Counted from the stretch's first letter, positions 19,154 through 27,827 are shown. The stretch: DNA of 64,000 nt from Sulfuriflexus sp. (GCA_023134145.1 JAGLUW010000023.1:1-64000); one strand, 5' to 3'. Notes: generated by a model not told the origin, from the letters alone. A program made the numbers and translations.

Positions 19154-20029
19154 ATGAGCGAAAAACTTCACAAAATTCTTGCCCGCAATGGCTATGGCTC
19201 GCGTCGTGAAATGGAACGCTGGATCGAAGATGGCCGCTTGTTGATTAATGGTAAGCAAGCAAAAACAGCTGATCGTGTCGATGCGCATGACAAGATTTCA
19301 CTTGATGATAATGTTATTGAATTAAATTTTGACGATCAACAGCACCGCATTCTTATTTACAATAAGCCTGAAGGTGAGATTTGCACACGTGATGATCCCG
19401 AAGGCCGTAAAGATGTGTTTTCTAAACTGCCGAAGTTGCAAGGATCTCGTTGGGTTATTGTTGGTCGTTTAGATATCAATACGTCAGGTTTATTATTTTT
19501 TACTACTGATGGTGAATTAGCCAATGCCTTGATGCATCCTTCTTCAGAAATTGATCGAGAGTATTCTGCACGTATTCTTGGTGATGTTGATGGTCAAGTG
19601 TTACAGAACCTTGAAAAAGGTGTTGAACTTGAAGATGGCTTTGCGCGTTTTGATTCTATTACCGATGTTGGTGGTACGGGAGCCAATCATTGGTACAGTG
19701 TTGTCTTAAAAGAAGGTCGTAAAAGAGAAGTACGCCGTCTTTGGGAGTCGCAAGGTTTGAAGGTTAGCCGCTTAATGCGAACTCGATTCGGACCAATTGG
19801 ATTAACACGTGGTCTACGAAAGGGCACATTCCGAGATCTTGATAAAGCCGAAGCAACCGCGTTGTATGCAGCTGTTGGTATGCCAAATAAAGTCACTGGC
19901 CGTCAGGTCACACCACGTGAAGATAAGAAACCTTCTCGTTCCGGAAAATCGCAGTCTCGTTCAGGAAAAGTCCAGTCTCGTTCAGGAAAATCGTCGCAGC
20001 ATCAGCGCCGCCCATCTCGTAAGAAATAA
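19154..20029 (+). CDS. rluB: RluB-type 23S rRNA pseudouridine synthase
   Basis: A 291-residue RsuA/RluB-family pseudouridine synthase, in E. coli modifying U2605 of 23S rRNA. An N-terminal S4 RNA-binding domain (MSEKLHKILARNGYGSRREMERWI) precedes the catalytic domain, with the nucleophilic Asp in VGRLDINTSGLLFFTTDGEL (about residue 105) and the KEGRKREVRRL motif near residue 190. The C-terminal about 40 residues are a basic Ser/Arg/Gly/Lys tail made of three tandem 7-residue repeats. Genome context after scpA-scpB is the classical one. RluE or RluF are less likely given this context. Confidence 0.94.
   Translation: MSEKLHKILARNGYGSRREMERWIEDGRLLINGKQAKTADRVDAHDKISLDDNVIELNFDDQQHRILIYNKPEGEICTRDDPEGRKDVFSKLPKLQGSRWVIVGRLDINTSGLLFFTTDGELANALMHPSSEIDREYSARILGDVDGQVLQNLEKGVELEDGFARFDSITDVGGTGANHWYSVVLKEGRKREVRRLWESQGLKVSRLMRTRFGPIGLTRGLRKGTFRDLDKAEATALYAAVGMPNKVTGRQVTPREDKKPSRSGKSQSRSGKVQSRSGKSSQHQRRPSRKK
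19934..19996 (+). repeat. Three tandem 21-bp repeats in the rluB tail
   Basis: Three in-frame 21-bp copies (19934-19954, 19955-19975, 19976-19996) encode SRSGKSQ, SRSGKVQ and SRSGKSS. They differ at only a few bases, so copy number may vary by slippage between strains. Confidence 0.85.
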
Positions 20030-20031
20030 TC

Positions 20032-20682
20032 ATGCGCTTAAAAGGCGTATATCAATCCCTCTTTAAAAAATACGGTCGTCAAAAATGGTGGCCAGCAGAT
20101 AGCCGTTTTGAAGTCATGGTCGGTGCGATCCTTACACAAAATACCGCATGGCTGAATGTTGAACGCGCCCTTAACAATCTAAAGCAAGCCACTGCTTTAT
20201 CACCTAAGGTAATAATAGAAACGAATCACGACGTATTAGCTCAGTGGTTAAAACCGTCGGGCTATTTCAATATTAAAGCCGAGCGTTTAAAACAGTTTTG
20301 TCATTGGTATCTTGAGCATGATTCATACGATGGTTTGAAATATAAACGTACAGCTAGACTTCGTGAGATGTTGTTATCGGTTAAAGGTGTTGGTCCTGAA
20401 ACAGCAGATGATATTTTGTTGTATGCATTTAATCGTAAGGTGTTTGTTGTTGATGCTTATACGCGGCGATTATTTAGTCGCTTAGGATTCGTTGAGGAGT
20501 CTATTGATTATGAATCATTGCGAGCTGTATTTGAAAATGAGCTACATGCCGAGACAGTGAAAATATTTAATGAATACCATGCATTGATTGTTATGCAGGG
20601 GAAAGAAGTATGTAAAACGCGCCCGCTTTGTAATGAATGTTGTTTGCAGACGAAGTGCAAAAAGTTAGGAGTTGTTACTTAG
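20032..20682 (+). CDS. HhH-GPD DNA glycosylase related to endonuclease III (COG2231-like)
   Basis: A 216-residue base-excision repair glycosylase. The helix-hairpin-helix and Gly/Pro-Asp region reads VKGVGPETADDILLYAF then VFVVDAYTRRLFSRLG (about residues 110-150). The catalytic Asp is kept (VVDAY) but the lyase Lys of endonuclease III (GVGRKTA) is replaced by Glu (GVGPETA), predicting a monofunctional glycosylase, as in MagIII-type 3-methyladenine glycosylases. A C-terminal 4Fe-4S loop C-x6-C-x2-C-x5-C is intact. It starts two bases after rluB, so it probably belongs to the same transcript. The substrate is unknown. Its last four bases overlap the convergent gene. Confidence 0.85.
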   Translation: MRLKGVYQSLFKKYGRQKWWPADSRFEVMVGAILTQNTAWLNVERALNNLKQATALSPKVIIETNHDVLAQWLKPSGYFNIKAERLKQFCHWYLEHDSYDGLKYKRTARLREMLLSVKGVGPETADDILLYAFNRKVFVVDAYTRRLFSRLGFVEESIDYESLRAVFENELHAETVKIFNEYHALIVMQGKEVCKTRPLCNECCLQTKCKKLGVVT

Positions 20683-21161
20683 CCAACCTTTCTTTCATCG
20701 TCATCATCTGAGGTAGAGCGCATAGTATGTCGAATATGTGCAACAGCCGGACGTAGATCATCTGGTATTTCTAATTTGCTGCCGAGTAGGATAACCATTT
20801 TAGGATTTACTTTGTGCATCGCTGATATTTTTTTCAACAATTCAACGACACGTCTATTTTTAATGTGTTGATCGAAATTGGTCAGTACAAAAACACCAAA
20901 GTGCGCCATGCTATTGATTGTATTAAGTAGATCTTCAGGTTCAACTGAACGGGGTATCATGATGTGACTCGCGTCCATACGATACATGCCAGTTTCTGGT
21001 TGCCAATGATAAATGGCTTTGCTACTTGCGAGCGACAGATTCTTGAATAATTTAACAATGTGAACACTCCGCAGTGTTTCAAAATACACTATCGGATAGT
21101 TCTGCTCAGTGAGCTGGTTAATTTTTTCCAGTGCTGGATCAATCATCTTATGGCTCGTCAT
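20679..21161 (-). CDS. Lone Ycf46-N-like domain protein
   Basis: A 160-residue soluble protein. Its pattern NYPIVYFETLRSVHIVKLF ... AIYHWQPETG ... HFGVFVLTNFDQHIKN ... PKMVILLGSKLEIPDDL resembles the N-terminal domain that precedes the AAA+ module in Ycf46-type ATPases, but no Walker A or AAA domain follows. The C-terminus is acidic then basic (SDDDDERKVG). It overlaps the glycosylase gene tail to tail by four bases. The assignment rests on eye comparison only and the function is unknown. Confidence 0.6.
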   Translation of the reverse strand: MTSHKMIDPALEKINQLTEQNYPIVYFETLRSVHIVKLFKNLSLASSKAIYHWQPETGMYRMDASHIMIPRSVEPEDLLNTINSMAHFGVFVLTNFDQHIKNRRVVELLKKISAMHKVNPKMVILLGSKLEIPDDLRPAVAHIRHTMRSTSDDDDERKVG

Positions 21162-21271
21162 CTAATCATTATTTAGAAAAGAAGTGTAAGACTAATTGAT
21201 ATAGGGTGTCAAAAATGTGAACTAGTTAGCATTTTTGCCATTAGCGCGTGTAAGCCATTGATTTTAAGGTG

Positions 21272-22201
21272 TTATGATTGAATTACGCAGTTACGGCCTA
21301 ATTTTTTAGCTGAATATAATGCTTCATCTGCACGATCAAGAAGCTCTTTAGCGACTTCATTCTCCACTAATGTGGCCATACCAATGCTAATAGTGAATTT
21401 TAGAGCTGTTTCTTGATGTTGATAGATCATTTCTTCAATACCACAGCGAACACGTTGGGCTAAAAGATTTGCGCCTGCACTACTGGTGTTACTAAGAATG
21501 ATTGTAAATTCTTCACCACCGTAACGGAATAGAACATCTGAGGTACGAATTTGGTTTTTTAGCTTATCAACAAGCATGCGTAACACTTGGTCTCCGACAC
21601 TATGGCCGTAGTTATCATTAATGTTTTTGAAATGGTCAACATCGATCATTAATACTGAAAGTGAATTTTCATGACGATGCGCAAGGTCGATTTCTTTATC
21701 CAGCATTGTATCTAGTGCGGCACGATTAAGCGCACCAGTAAGTGGGTCGTGCATCGCTTTTTGTAGTGCATCCCTATATAACAAGGCATTACGAAGCGGG
21801 TAGACGAGTAAACAAAGTAGTTCTTCTAAATAGTGTAAATCACTTTCAGAGAAGCGCTGTAGGCGTGTAAAGCAGAGTTTACCGAGTGGTTCATTGGCGA
21901 TTTCTATTTGGTAATTACAGCTATGACGTGCAGACCTTTCACCAAGCGTTGTATTGAAATTGGCAGCCTTATTCTCGTAGATGAGTTGGGCGCAGTGAAA
22001 TTCTTTTTGTATGCCATCAAAGAAAATATTCAAGATATCGTTAATATCGAGGCTAGTTTGCAGTTGACGGTTTAACTCCCACTGAAATTTATGTGGTTTT
22101 TTCGCAGATTGTGATGGTTTTGCATCAGCGAATTGTGAACGTTGCCCATCAATAAAATGGCTGTCGAGTATTTTCGCTTCTATATTTTGTAGTTGTGCCA
22201 T
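21272..22201 (-). CDS. Diguanylate cyclase (GGDEF) with N-terminal GAF-like region
   Basis: A cytoplasmic diguanylate cyclase of about 309 residues making cyclic di-GMP. The C-terminal GGDEF domain (about 140-309) is intact: MHDPLTGALNRAALD, IDVDHFKNINDNYGHSVGD and the active-site loop RYGGEEFTIIL. An inhibitory site RxxD (RTSD) lies five residues before GGEEF, so product feedback is predicted. The N-terminal half has no membrane helix and resembles a GAF-like sensor. Possible starts are TTG 22219, ATG 22213 and ATG 22201; none has an ideally spaced Shine-Dalgarno, and 22201 is chosen as the most family-like. No cognate phosphodiesterase or PilZ gene is in the window. Confidence 0.85.
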   Translation of the reverse strand: MAQLQNIEAKILDSHFIDGQRSQFADAKPSQSAKKPHKFQWELNRQLQTSLDINDILNIFFDGIQKEFHCAQLIYENKAANFNTTLGERSARHSCNYQIEIANEPLGKLCFTRLQRFSESDLHYLEELLCLLVYPLRNALLYRDALQKAMHDPLTGALNRAALDTMLDKEIDLAHRHENSLSVLMIDVDHFKNINDNYGHSVGDQVLRMLVDKLKNQIRTSDVLFRYGGEEFTIILSNTSSAGANLLAQRVRCGIEEMIYQHQETALKFTISIGMATLVENEVAKELLDRADEALYSAKKLGRNCVIQS

Positions 22202-22219
22202 GATCCTGTACATCCTCAA

Positions 22220-22402
22220 AACTGTATGTCTTGTTTGTTACTAATGCGAATATCATGCCAGTTATTTATGATACACGAATTACATATAAAACATATAGTT
22301 ACAGAATGTTTGTTTTTCAAGCCAAAGATACGACGGATAATTGACACAATCCGACGGCAAGTGCCGGCTAAAAGCTGCCACTATCACTTGCTTATTACGC
22401 GG
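22220..22402. other. Intergenic region between yciK and the diguanylate cyclase
   Basis: An AT-rich 183-bp stretch on the minus-strand transcript path. It holds a short hairpin CGGC-AAGT-GCCG (22355-22366) about 40 bases after the yciK stop with no T tract, so it is at best a weak terminator. No small gene is supported. Confidence 0.4.
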
Positions 22403-23161
22403 TTATTTACGTGTTTGGGCTTCAATAATCTGCCCGTGGAGGCCTTGGCTGTCAGGGCTCATCATATATAGGTAATGTAAGGCGACATCATCAGGCATAA
22501 CGAGGTTGCTCATATCTTCAGCAGGATAGGCTAAGTTGCGAAGACGAGTGCGTACAGGGCCAGGATTAATAGAATTAACGCGGATATGGGTGTTGTTCTC
22601 TAATTCATCGGCGAGAATCAGCATAAAGGCATCGAGCCCTTGCTTGGAAATCCCATAAGCCCCCCAGTAAGCAGATGATTTTTCATAGGGTTCGGTAGAA
22701 CTAAAGAGAATAGCGGCGTCAGTTGCTTGCCGTAATAGGGGTAAACAGGCTTGCGTAAGGACAAAAGGGGCTTCTAGGTTAACCGTTAAGACGCGTTGCA
22801 ATAAGTCATACGGGTAATGATCAATTGGGGTTAGCGTGCCAAGTTCAGCTGCATTATTTAATAGTCCATCAAGGCGGCCAAATTCTTGGTTAATACCACC
22901 AGCAAGACCGAGAAAGTCTTCATGTTTTGCGGTTGAGAGATCAAGAGGGAAGATTGCCGGTTCGTTATCCCCATTGGCGACAATTTCATCGTAAACAGCT
23001 TCCAGCTTATGGCTGGTTCGGCCAGTTAATACTACAGTAGCACCATGCTGTGCATAGAGTTTAGCTGTAGCTTTACCAATTCCATCGCCTGCACCTGTAA
23101 CTAAAATTACGCGGTCTTTAAGTAATGAAGTGGCAGGCTGATAATTATTCGGGAGTGACAT
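22403..23161 (-). CDS. yciK: YciK-family short-chain dehydrogenase/reductase
   Basis: A 252-residue SDR enzyme. Cofactor motif TGAGDGIGKATAKLYAQHG, NNAAE, the catalytic Ser in FSSTEPYEKSSAYWGAYGISKQ with Tyr-x3-Lys (YGISK), and NPGPVRT are all present. The pattern matches YciK, an SDR of unknown physiological substrate conserved in gammaproteobacteria. In Pseudomonas yciK lies directly after ubiG-mupP; here it is about 7 kb further along on the same strand, with the squalene genes, rmuC and a sensor kinase in between. hpnE ends 17 bp upstream, so yciK may be the last gene of the hpnCDE transcript. Confidence 0.92.
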   Translation of the reverse strand: MSLPNNYQPATSLLKDRVILVTGAGDGIGKATAKLYAQHGATVVLTGRTSHKLEAVYDEIVANGDNEPAIFPLDLSTAKHEDFLGLAGGINQEFGRLDGLLNNAAELGTLTPIDHYPYDLLQRVLTVNLEAPFVLTQACLPLLRQATDAAILFSSTEPYEKSSAYWGAYGISKQGLDAFMLILADELENNTHIRVNSINPGPVRTRLRNLAYPAEDMSNLVMPDDVALHYLYMMSPDSQGLHGQIIEAQTRK

Positions 23162-23178
23162 ATTAGGCTGAACCTTTT

Positions 23179-24492
23179 TTATTTCATGTAATGAATTATT
23201 TCGTGGCTACATTGTAACCCACTCTGCACCGCGGCTTCGAGTGTTGCGGGGTAGGGGCTAGCGGTGTAATCACCACAAAGCCACAGATTTTTTTCAGAAG
23301 TGGTTACATTAGGGCGAAGTTTGTCGATATCGACGTGAGCCTTGAAGGTAGCGCGCTTCTCGCGGATTACTAAGCTTGAATTGGCATCAGGCCAATCGAA
23401 GAGCTCAGTAAGTTCATCACTGACAAGTTGTGCCAACGTCATTTTATCTAATTGCATATGCGGGCCGCTGGCACTAATCACCACGGCCATTAAACCGGCT
23501 TGACCACAGAAGTGCCGATCAAATATCCATTGCCCGGTGCAGTTGGTTAGACCAATCATTGGTAATGGTAAGCGAATGTCATTTGCGTATTGTAAATAGA
23601 TGGTGCAAATAGGTTCGTAGATAAGCTGACGTAATTGTTCTTGAGTTGTTTCAAGTAACGCAGACTTTTCTAATAAAGCGAGGGTGCTTTTGGGAGAGCC
23701 TGCGAGAATAATATCATCTGCATCATACTGGTGGTCATCAGCATCAATTACTGTGTATTTAGAATTTATTTTTTGAATGGAATTGATCTTTTTTCCGAGT
23801 AACAGTGTTCCACCGTGTTCTTCAATATATTGCATAGCAGGGTGAACAAATAAATTAGCTAGATCGACTTTGGGAATAAGTAGGTCGGATGCCTCTGGCT
23901 TTTGAGTGAAACTATCTTTTAAAACGTTGAGGAATATTTTTGCAGATGCGTCATTAATGGCTGTATTTAATGCGGCAATGCAAAGTGGTTCCCAAAACAT
24001 TTTTACCATAATTTCTGGTTGGTGACGTAATAATTTCCGAACCGTAATGTCGCGCCTTATCTTAAATCCACTTAGTCGTAGCTTTAATAGGAACCAAATG
24101 GTTTTTAATCGTTCTCTTATTGATAAGCTTGGTAGTGTTAGTAAGGCAGTAAGAATGTTTAATGGTGCGGGCAAGCGGCTTGGTGATAAATTGAATTCTG
24201 CCCCCTGTCGTTCGATAACTTTAATGTTTAAGGGGCTGCGTAAAAGAGCATTATCAATCTTAACACCACAAAGCTGGAGCATATTTAATGTTTCTGTGTA
24301 TGCGCCAAGTAAAAGGTGCTGTCCGTTATCAACACGCTGTTCACCAAATGCGACACACCGTGCGCGGCCACCAAGTTGCTTTGCAGATTCAAATAAGGTG
24401 ACGTGGTGTCCGTGATTGGTTAATTTGACGGCTGCAGATAACCCGGCCCAGCCTCCGCCAATGATGGCGATCTTTCTTGAGCTATTACTCAC
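23179..24492 (-). CDS. hpnE: Hydroxysqualene dehydroxylase HpnE
   Basis: A 437-residue flavin-dependent amine-oxidase-fold protein matching HpnE, which reduces hydroxysqualene to squalene with FADH2. The N-terminal FAD dinucleotide motif IAIIGGGWAGLSAAVKL is clear, followed by LFESAKQLGGRARC and, at the C-terminus, LWLCGDYTASPYPATLEAAVQSG. Position after hpnC and hpnD, with a four-base overlap with hpnD, supports HpnE over phytoene desaturase. It is the last of the three genes needed to make squalene from farnesyl diphosphate without a eukaryote-type squalene synthase. Confidence 0.93.
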   Translation of the reverse strand: MSNSSRKIAIIGGGWAGLSAAVKLTNHGHHVTLFESAKQLGGRARCVAFGEQRVDNGQHLLLGAYTETLNMLQLCGVKIDNALLRSPLNIKVIERQGAEFNLSPSRLPAPLNILTALLTLPSLSIRERLKTIWFLLKLRLSGFKIRRDITVRKLLRHQPEIMVKMFWEPLCIAALNTAINDASAKIFLNVLKDSFTQKPEASDLLIPKVDLANLFVHPAMQYIEEHGGTLLLGKKINSIQKINSKYTVIDADDHQYDADDIILAGSPKSTLALLEKSALLETTQEQLRQLIYEPICTIYLQYANDIRLPLPMIGLTNCTGQWIFDRHFCGQAGLMAVVISASGPHMQLDKMTLAQLVSDELTELFDWPDANSSLVIREKRATFKAHVDIDKLRPNVTTSEKNLWLCGDYTASPYPATLEAAVQSGLQCSHEIIHYMK

Positions 24493-25352
24493 GGCGCAGA
24501 AGAAGCTTTATTTAACTTCACTTCGTTACGATATGCACGCCATGCGATCCACAATTTTCGTAATGGGGAAAGACGAATCGAATTATTTAGCACGTTATAG
24601 TTTATTTTTTGTATGCGTTCTAAGAGTGCGTGATAGATGGCGGCCATAACAAGTCCGCCTCGTTGTGAAAAACGATCTTCTGTAGGTAAAAGTTGATAAG
24701 CTTCTTGGTAACATTTTTCTGCACGTTTGGTTTGGAATGCGAATAATTCTCGAACATTGTCGGTCATTTTTCCATTGAGCAAATCTTGCTCAGAAACATG
24801 AAACCTTTCTAATTCATCGAGTGGCAGATAGATACGATCGCGAGTGGCATCTTCATGCACGTCTCTTAATATATTAGTGAGTTGAAAGGCGAGACCTAGT
24901 TTTTCAGCATATTCTTTTGTCGCTTGATTTTTATAACCAAAAATTTCAATCGCAAGCAATCCAACAACACCCGCGACGCGGTAGCAATAGGTCGATAATG
25001 CATCGAAGTCCTGATAGCGAGATTGTTGTGTGTCCATTAACATTCCTTCGATAATACTGTAGAAATGCTTTTCTTCTAGATTGAATTTCTGAATTGATTT
25101 GGCTAATGCAATGCCGACTGGATGTTGGGCCTGGCCATGGAAAATACGTGCAATTTCTTCGCGCCACCAATTGAGCTTAACCAGCGCAACAGTTTGTTCG
25201 CTACACTCGTCGACAATATCATCAACTTCTCTACAAAATGCATAGAGGGCAGTAATGGCTTGACGCTGTTCTGCAGGTAAAAATAGGAAGCTATAATAGA
25301 AGCTTGACCCACTTCCTGCAGCTTGTTCTTGGCAATATTCTTCGGCGTTCAT
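24489..25352 (-). CDS. hpnD: Presqualene diphosphate synthase HpnD
   Basis: A 287-residue trans-isoprenyl diphosphate synthase (squalene/phytoene synthase fold) that condenses two farnesyl diphosphates to presqualene diphosphate. The two Asp-rich Mg-binding motifs are present: YAFCREVDDIVDE (about residues 37-49) and LTNILRDVHEDATRDRIYLP (about 160-180). It overlaps hpnE by four bases and lies 18 bp after hpnC. HpnD and HpnC are paralogues; this copy is assigned HpnD by its place between hpnC and hpnE and by AAGSGSSFYYSFLFLP at the N-terminus. Confidence 0.92.
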   Translation of the reverse strand: MNAEEYCQEQAAGSGSSFYYSFLFLPAEQRQAITALYAFCREVDDIVDECSEQTVALVKLNWWREEIARIFHGQAQHPVGIALAKSIQKFNLEEKHFYSIIEGMLMDTQQSRYQDFDALSTYCYRVAGVVGLLAIEIFGYKNQATKEYAEKLGLAFQLTNILRDVHEDATRDRIYLPLDELERFHVSEQDLLNGKMTDNVRELFAFQTKRAEKCYQEAYQLLPTEDRFSQRGGLVMAAIYHALLERIQKINYNVLNNSIRLSPLRKLWIAWRAYRNEVKLNKASSAP

Positions 25353-25370
25353 ATATTTAATTGTTTGACT

Positions 25371-26279
25371 TTATGATGGAACTTTAGCGGATTCGCCACA
25401 GTCCTTCAACGCTTTTGGTTTTATATTAAAGAGTGTTCTAAGAATGAGTTTCGGCCAATCACGCTTATTTAAGCGTGGTCTCTGAAAGACATCATTTTCA
25501 GTGAGCATTTTTTCAGCAACTAAATGGGCAGCATGGATAGTTAGTTTTAGCTCGAGGCCTAATCTGCCGCCGATTTTACTGCACAGCGGATATCCTGAAA
25601 TGAGCATATTGTCTGCTCGACATATCTGCATGGTCATAAAATGCTTAAATGATGTGTCGCTGAGCCGTTTGGCAAGGTGTTGTTCGCTAATATTAGCTAC
25701 TTGCATTTCATCTTGGGCGAGATAAATGCGATTACTTTCATCATAATCTTGGCCAATATCTTGGTAGAAGTTAATCAGTTGTAGTGCGGTACAGACTAAA
25801 TCGCTCTGTTGTAGTGATTGTGAGTCATTAATCTTCACCAGTTCTAGTAGTAAACGACCAACTGGGTTGGCTGAACGCCGGCAGTAAGAAAGCACCTCAT
25901 CAAAGTTTGCATAACGAGTTTTATGCACATCTTGGCGAAAGGCATCAAGAAGATCAGTGAAAAGCTCAGCTGAAAGCTGGAAGTTTGAAATGGTATCAGA
26001 CAGTGCAATAAATACCGGATCGCTGGCGTTCTTTCCAGACAAAATAGATTCAAGTTTTTCTAAATAGCTTTGGAGTGCGGCGATTCGTTGTTCATCATCC
26101 ATATCGCCTTCGTCGGCATAATCATCGGCTGTACGTGCAAAGGCATAAATAGCACTAATTGGACGTCGTAAATGCTTGGGCAAGAGATTCGAGGCAACGG
26201 GGAAGTTTTCATAATGCGCAAGAGCGGTTTCATGACAAACTTGATAGGCTGATTCGATATTTTGCGGTACAGTAGTCAA
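25371..26279 (-). CDS. hpnC: Hydroxysqualene synthase HpnC
   Basis: A 302-residue squalene/phytoene synthase family protein that converts presqualene diphosphate to hydroxysqualene. The N-terminal HYENFPVASNLLPKHLRRP is typical of HpnC, with Asp-rich motifs IYAFARTADDYADEG and LINFYQDIGQDYDESNRIYL. The frame opens with TTG at 26279 and there is no nearby ATG or GTG at a family-consistent place; no Shine-Dalgarno is visible. It heads the hpnC-hpnD-hpnE run and is divergent from a small membrane protein gene with only 27 bp between their start codons. Confidence 0.92.
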   Translation of the reverse strand: MTTVPQNIESAYQVCHETALAHYENFPVASNLLPKHLRRPISAIYAFARTADDYADEGDMDDEQRIAALQSYLEKLESILSGKNASDPVFIALSDTISNFQLSAELFTDLLDAFRQDVHKTRYANFDEVLSYCRRSANPVGRLLLELVKINDSQSLQQSDLVCTALQLINFYQDIGQDYDESNRIYLAQDEMQVANISEQHLAKRLSDTSFKHFMTMQICRADNMLISGYPLCSKIGGRLGLELKLTIHAAHLVAEKMLTENDVFQRPRLNKRDWPKLILRTLFNIKPKALKDCGESAKVPS

Positions 26280-26306
26280 AATATTTACGCGTAGGTGTAG
26301 GGTTTT

Positions 26307-26504
26307 ATGAAAACAATTAATGGCATCGTGATCGGTTTAATTTTAGGAATAGCTGGCGGCTTGTGGGCAGGGGTAAATATCGGCCGTGATGTACCGATTA
26401 CCAGTAATCCCTTTGAAGAAAAGTCGGCTTCGCAAGAATTTGGTGACAAAGCGGGACGTTTTTACGACAAAACACGTGACGCCTTTAATGAGGAATTCAA
26501 ATAG
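26307..26504 (+). CDS. Small single-span membrane protein
   Basis: A 65-residue protein with one N-terminal Gly-rich membrane helix (NGIVIGLILGIAGGLWAG) and a short charged tail ending KTRDAFNEEFK. AGGG four bases before the ATG is an acceptable ribosome binding site and the composition is protein-like, so I accept it as a gene. I do not recognise a family with certainty. It is divergent from hpnC and convergent with rmuC. Confidence 0.65.
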   Translation: MKTINGIVIGLILGIAGGLWAGVNIGRDVPITSNPFEEKSASQEFGDKAGRFYDKTRDAFNEEFK

Positions 26505-26517
26505 CGGCACAATTTGG

Positions 26518-27786
26518 CTAGTCATTTGGTCGCTCATTGATGTCGCGAGCAATCATTTCAATGGGAGCCGGTTCTTTAATTTCTTTTTTTGCACTGATTC
26601 CCATTTCTGTAAAGCGTTTGGCACTCGGCAAAATGCGGCTATCAAATGAACCGACTGCTTTATTGAAATGCTCAACACTTTTATTCAGGCTGTTACCGAC
26701 ATTACCAAGATGATTACTGAAAGCCGCTATTCGGTCGTATAAGGTCACGCCCAAGCTACGTATTTTGTCAGCATTATCGGCGAGGACTTCTTGTCGCCAA
26801 CCAAATGCGACGGCACGAAGTAGGGCAACGAAACTGCTTGGTGTAGCAAGAATGATTTGATCGCTCATGGCATCTTCGAGCAGTGATGGGTCACGTTCTA
26901 GTGCGGCACTTAAGAATTGATCGCCAGGAATAAATAACACAGCAAAATCAGGCGTGTCTTTAAATTGACTCCAGTAAGATTTGGCAGCCAATTCACGAAC
27001 ACGGTGGCGAACATTCTTAGTATGCCGCATAAGATGTTCTTCACGGCTTGCATCATCCGTTGCTTCGACGGCAGAAATATAGGCATCAAGAGGTGCTTTT
27101 GCATCAACAATAACAGCCCGTTTGCCAGGCATACGTATGATCATATCGGGTCGTAGTCGACCCTCATCCGTTGTAATCGACTCTTGTTCATAGAAATCAC
27201 AATGTTGAACCATGCCGGCTAATTCTGCGAGTCGTTTGAGTGTCATCTCACCCCATTGACCACGAACTTCTGGACGACGCAGTGCCTGTACAAGATTACG
27301 CGTCTCTGATTGTAATTTGGCCTGATCTTGAGACATCAATTCAATATGTTGTTTTAGTGAACCGTATGCCTCTCTGCGATCTTTTTCCATTTCGCGAACC
27401 TGTTTCTCTGTTTTATCGAGAGCTTCACGAATGGGTTTAACAAGATCGGCAATAGATTGTTCTTTCTTATCTAATTCAGATGTTGCTGACACTTGGAATT
27501 GTTTTAGATTTTGTTCAGCGAGTTTAAGGAATTCGTCGCTGTTATGTTTGAGCGCTTTGCTTGAAAGGGCAGCGAATGATTCGCTAAGATTTGCCCGATC
27601 TTTTTCGAGAGAGGCTTGTTTTTCTTCGTGGCTAATGCGCTGGTGTTCAAGTGTCGCTTTAAGTTCAGCCATTTGCTCACGTAATAGGCTAGATTTTGCT
27701 TGGCCACGGATATACGCGAAAAGATATCCGGCGATCCCTGCTAATATGCCGACAACGGCAACGGTAAGTAATGTCATCATATTCAC
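26518..27786 (-). CDS. rmuC: DNA recombination protein RmuC
   Basis: A 422-residue RmuC. One N-terminal membrane helix (VAVVGILAGIAGYLFAYI), a long coiled coil (about residues 35-165, Glu/Lys/Gln-rich) and the conserved RmuC nuclease-like domain with RGQWGEMTLKRLAELAGM, PDMIIRMPGKRAVIVDAKAPLDAY and FAVLFIPGDQFLSAAL. RmuC limits inversions between short repeats. The frame opens at GTG 27786, but ATG at 27780 or 27777 is equally possible. It lies 41 bp after the hybrid kinase gene on the same strand. Confidence 0.93.
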   Translation of the reverse strand: MNMMTLLTVAVVGILAGIAGYLFAYIRGQAKSSLLREQMAELKATLEHQRISHEEKQASLEKDRANLSESFAALSSKALKHNSDEFLKLAEQNLKQFQVSATSELDKKEQSIADLVKPIREALDKTEKQVREMEKDRREAYGSLKQHIELMSQDQAKLQSETRNLVQALRRPEVRGQWGEMTLKRLAELAGMVQHCDFYEQESITTDEGRLRPDMIIRMPGKRAVIVDAKAPLDAYISAVEATDDASREEHLMRHTKNVRHRVRELAAKSYWSQFKDTPDFAVLFIPGDQFLSAALERDPSLLEDAMSDQIILATPSSFVALLRAVAFGWRQEVLADNADKIRSLGVTLYDRIAAFSNHLGNVGNSLNKSVEHFNKAVGSFDSRILPSAKRFTEMGISAKKEIKEPAPIEMIARDINERPND

Positions 27787-27827
27787 GACACTACTTTAGC
27801 ATTATTGGGCTATTAAGTTGTAGGTAT

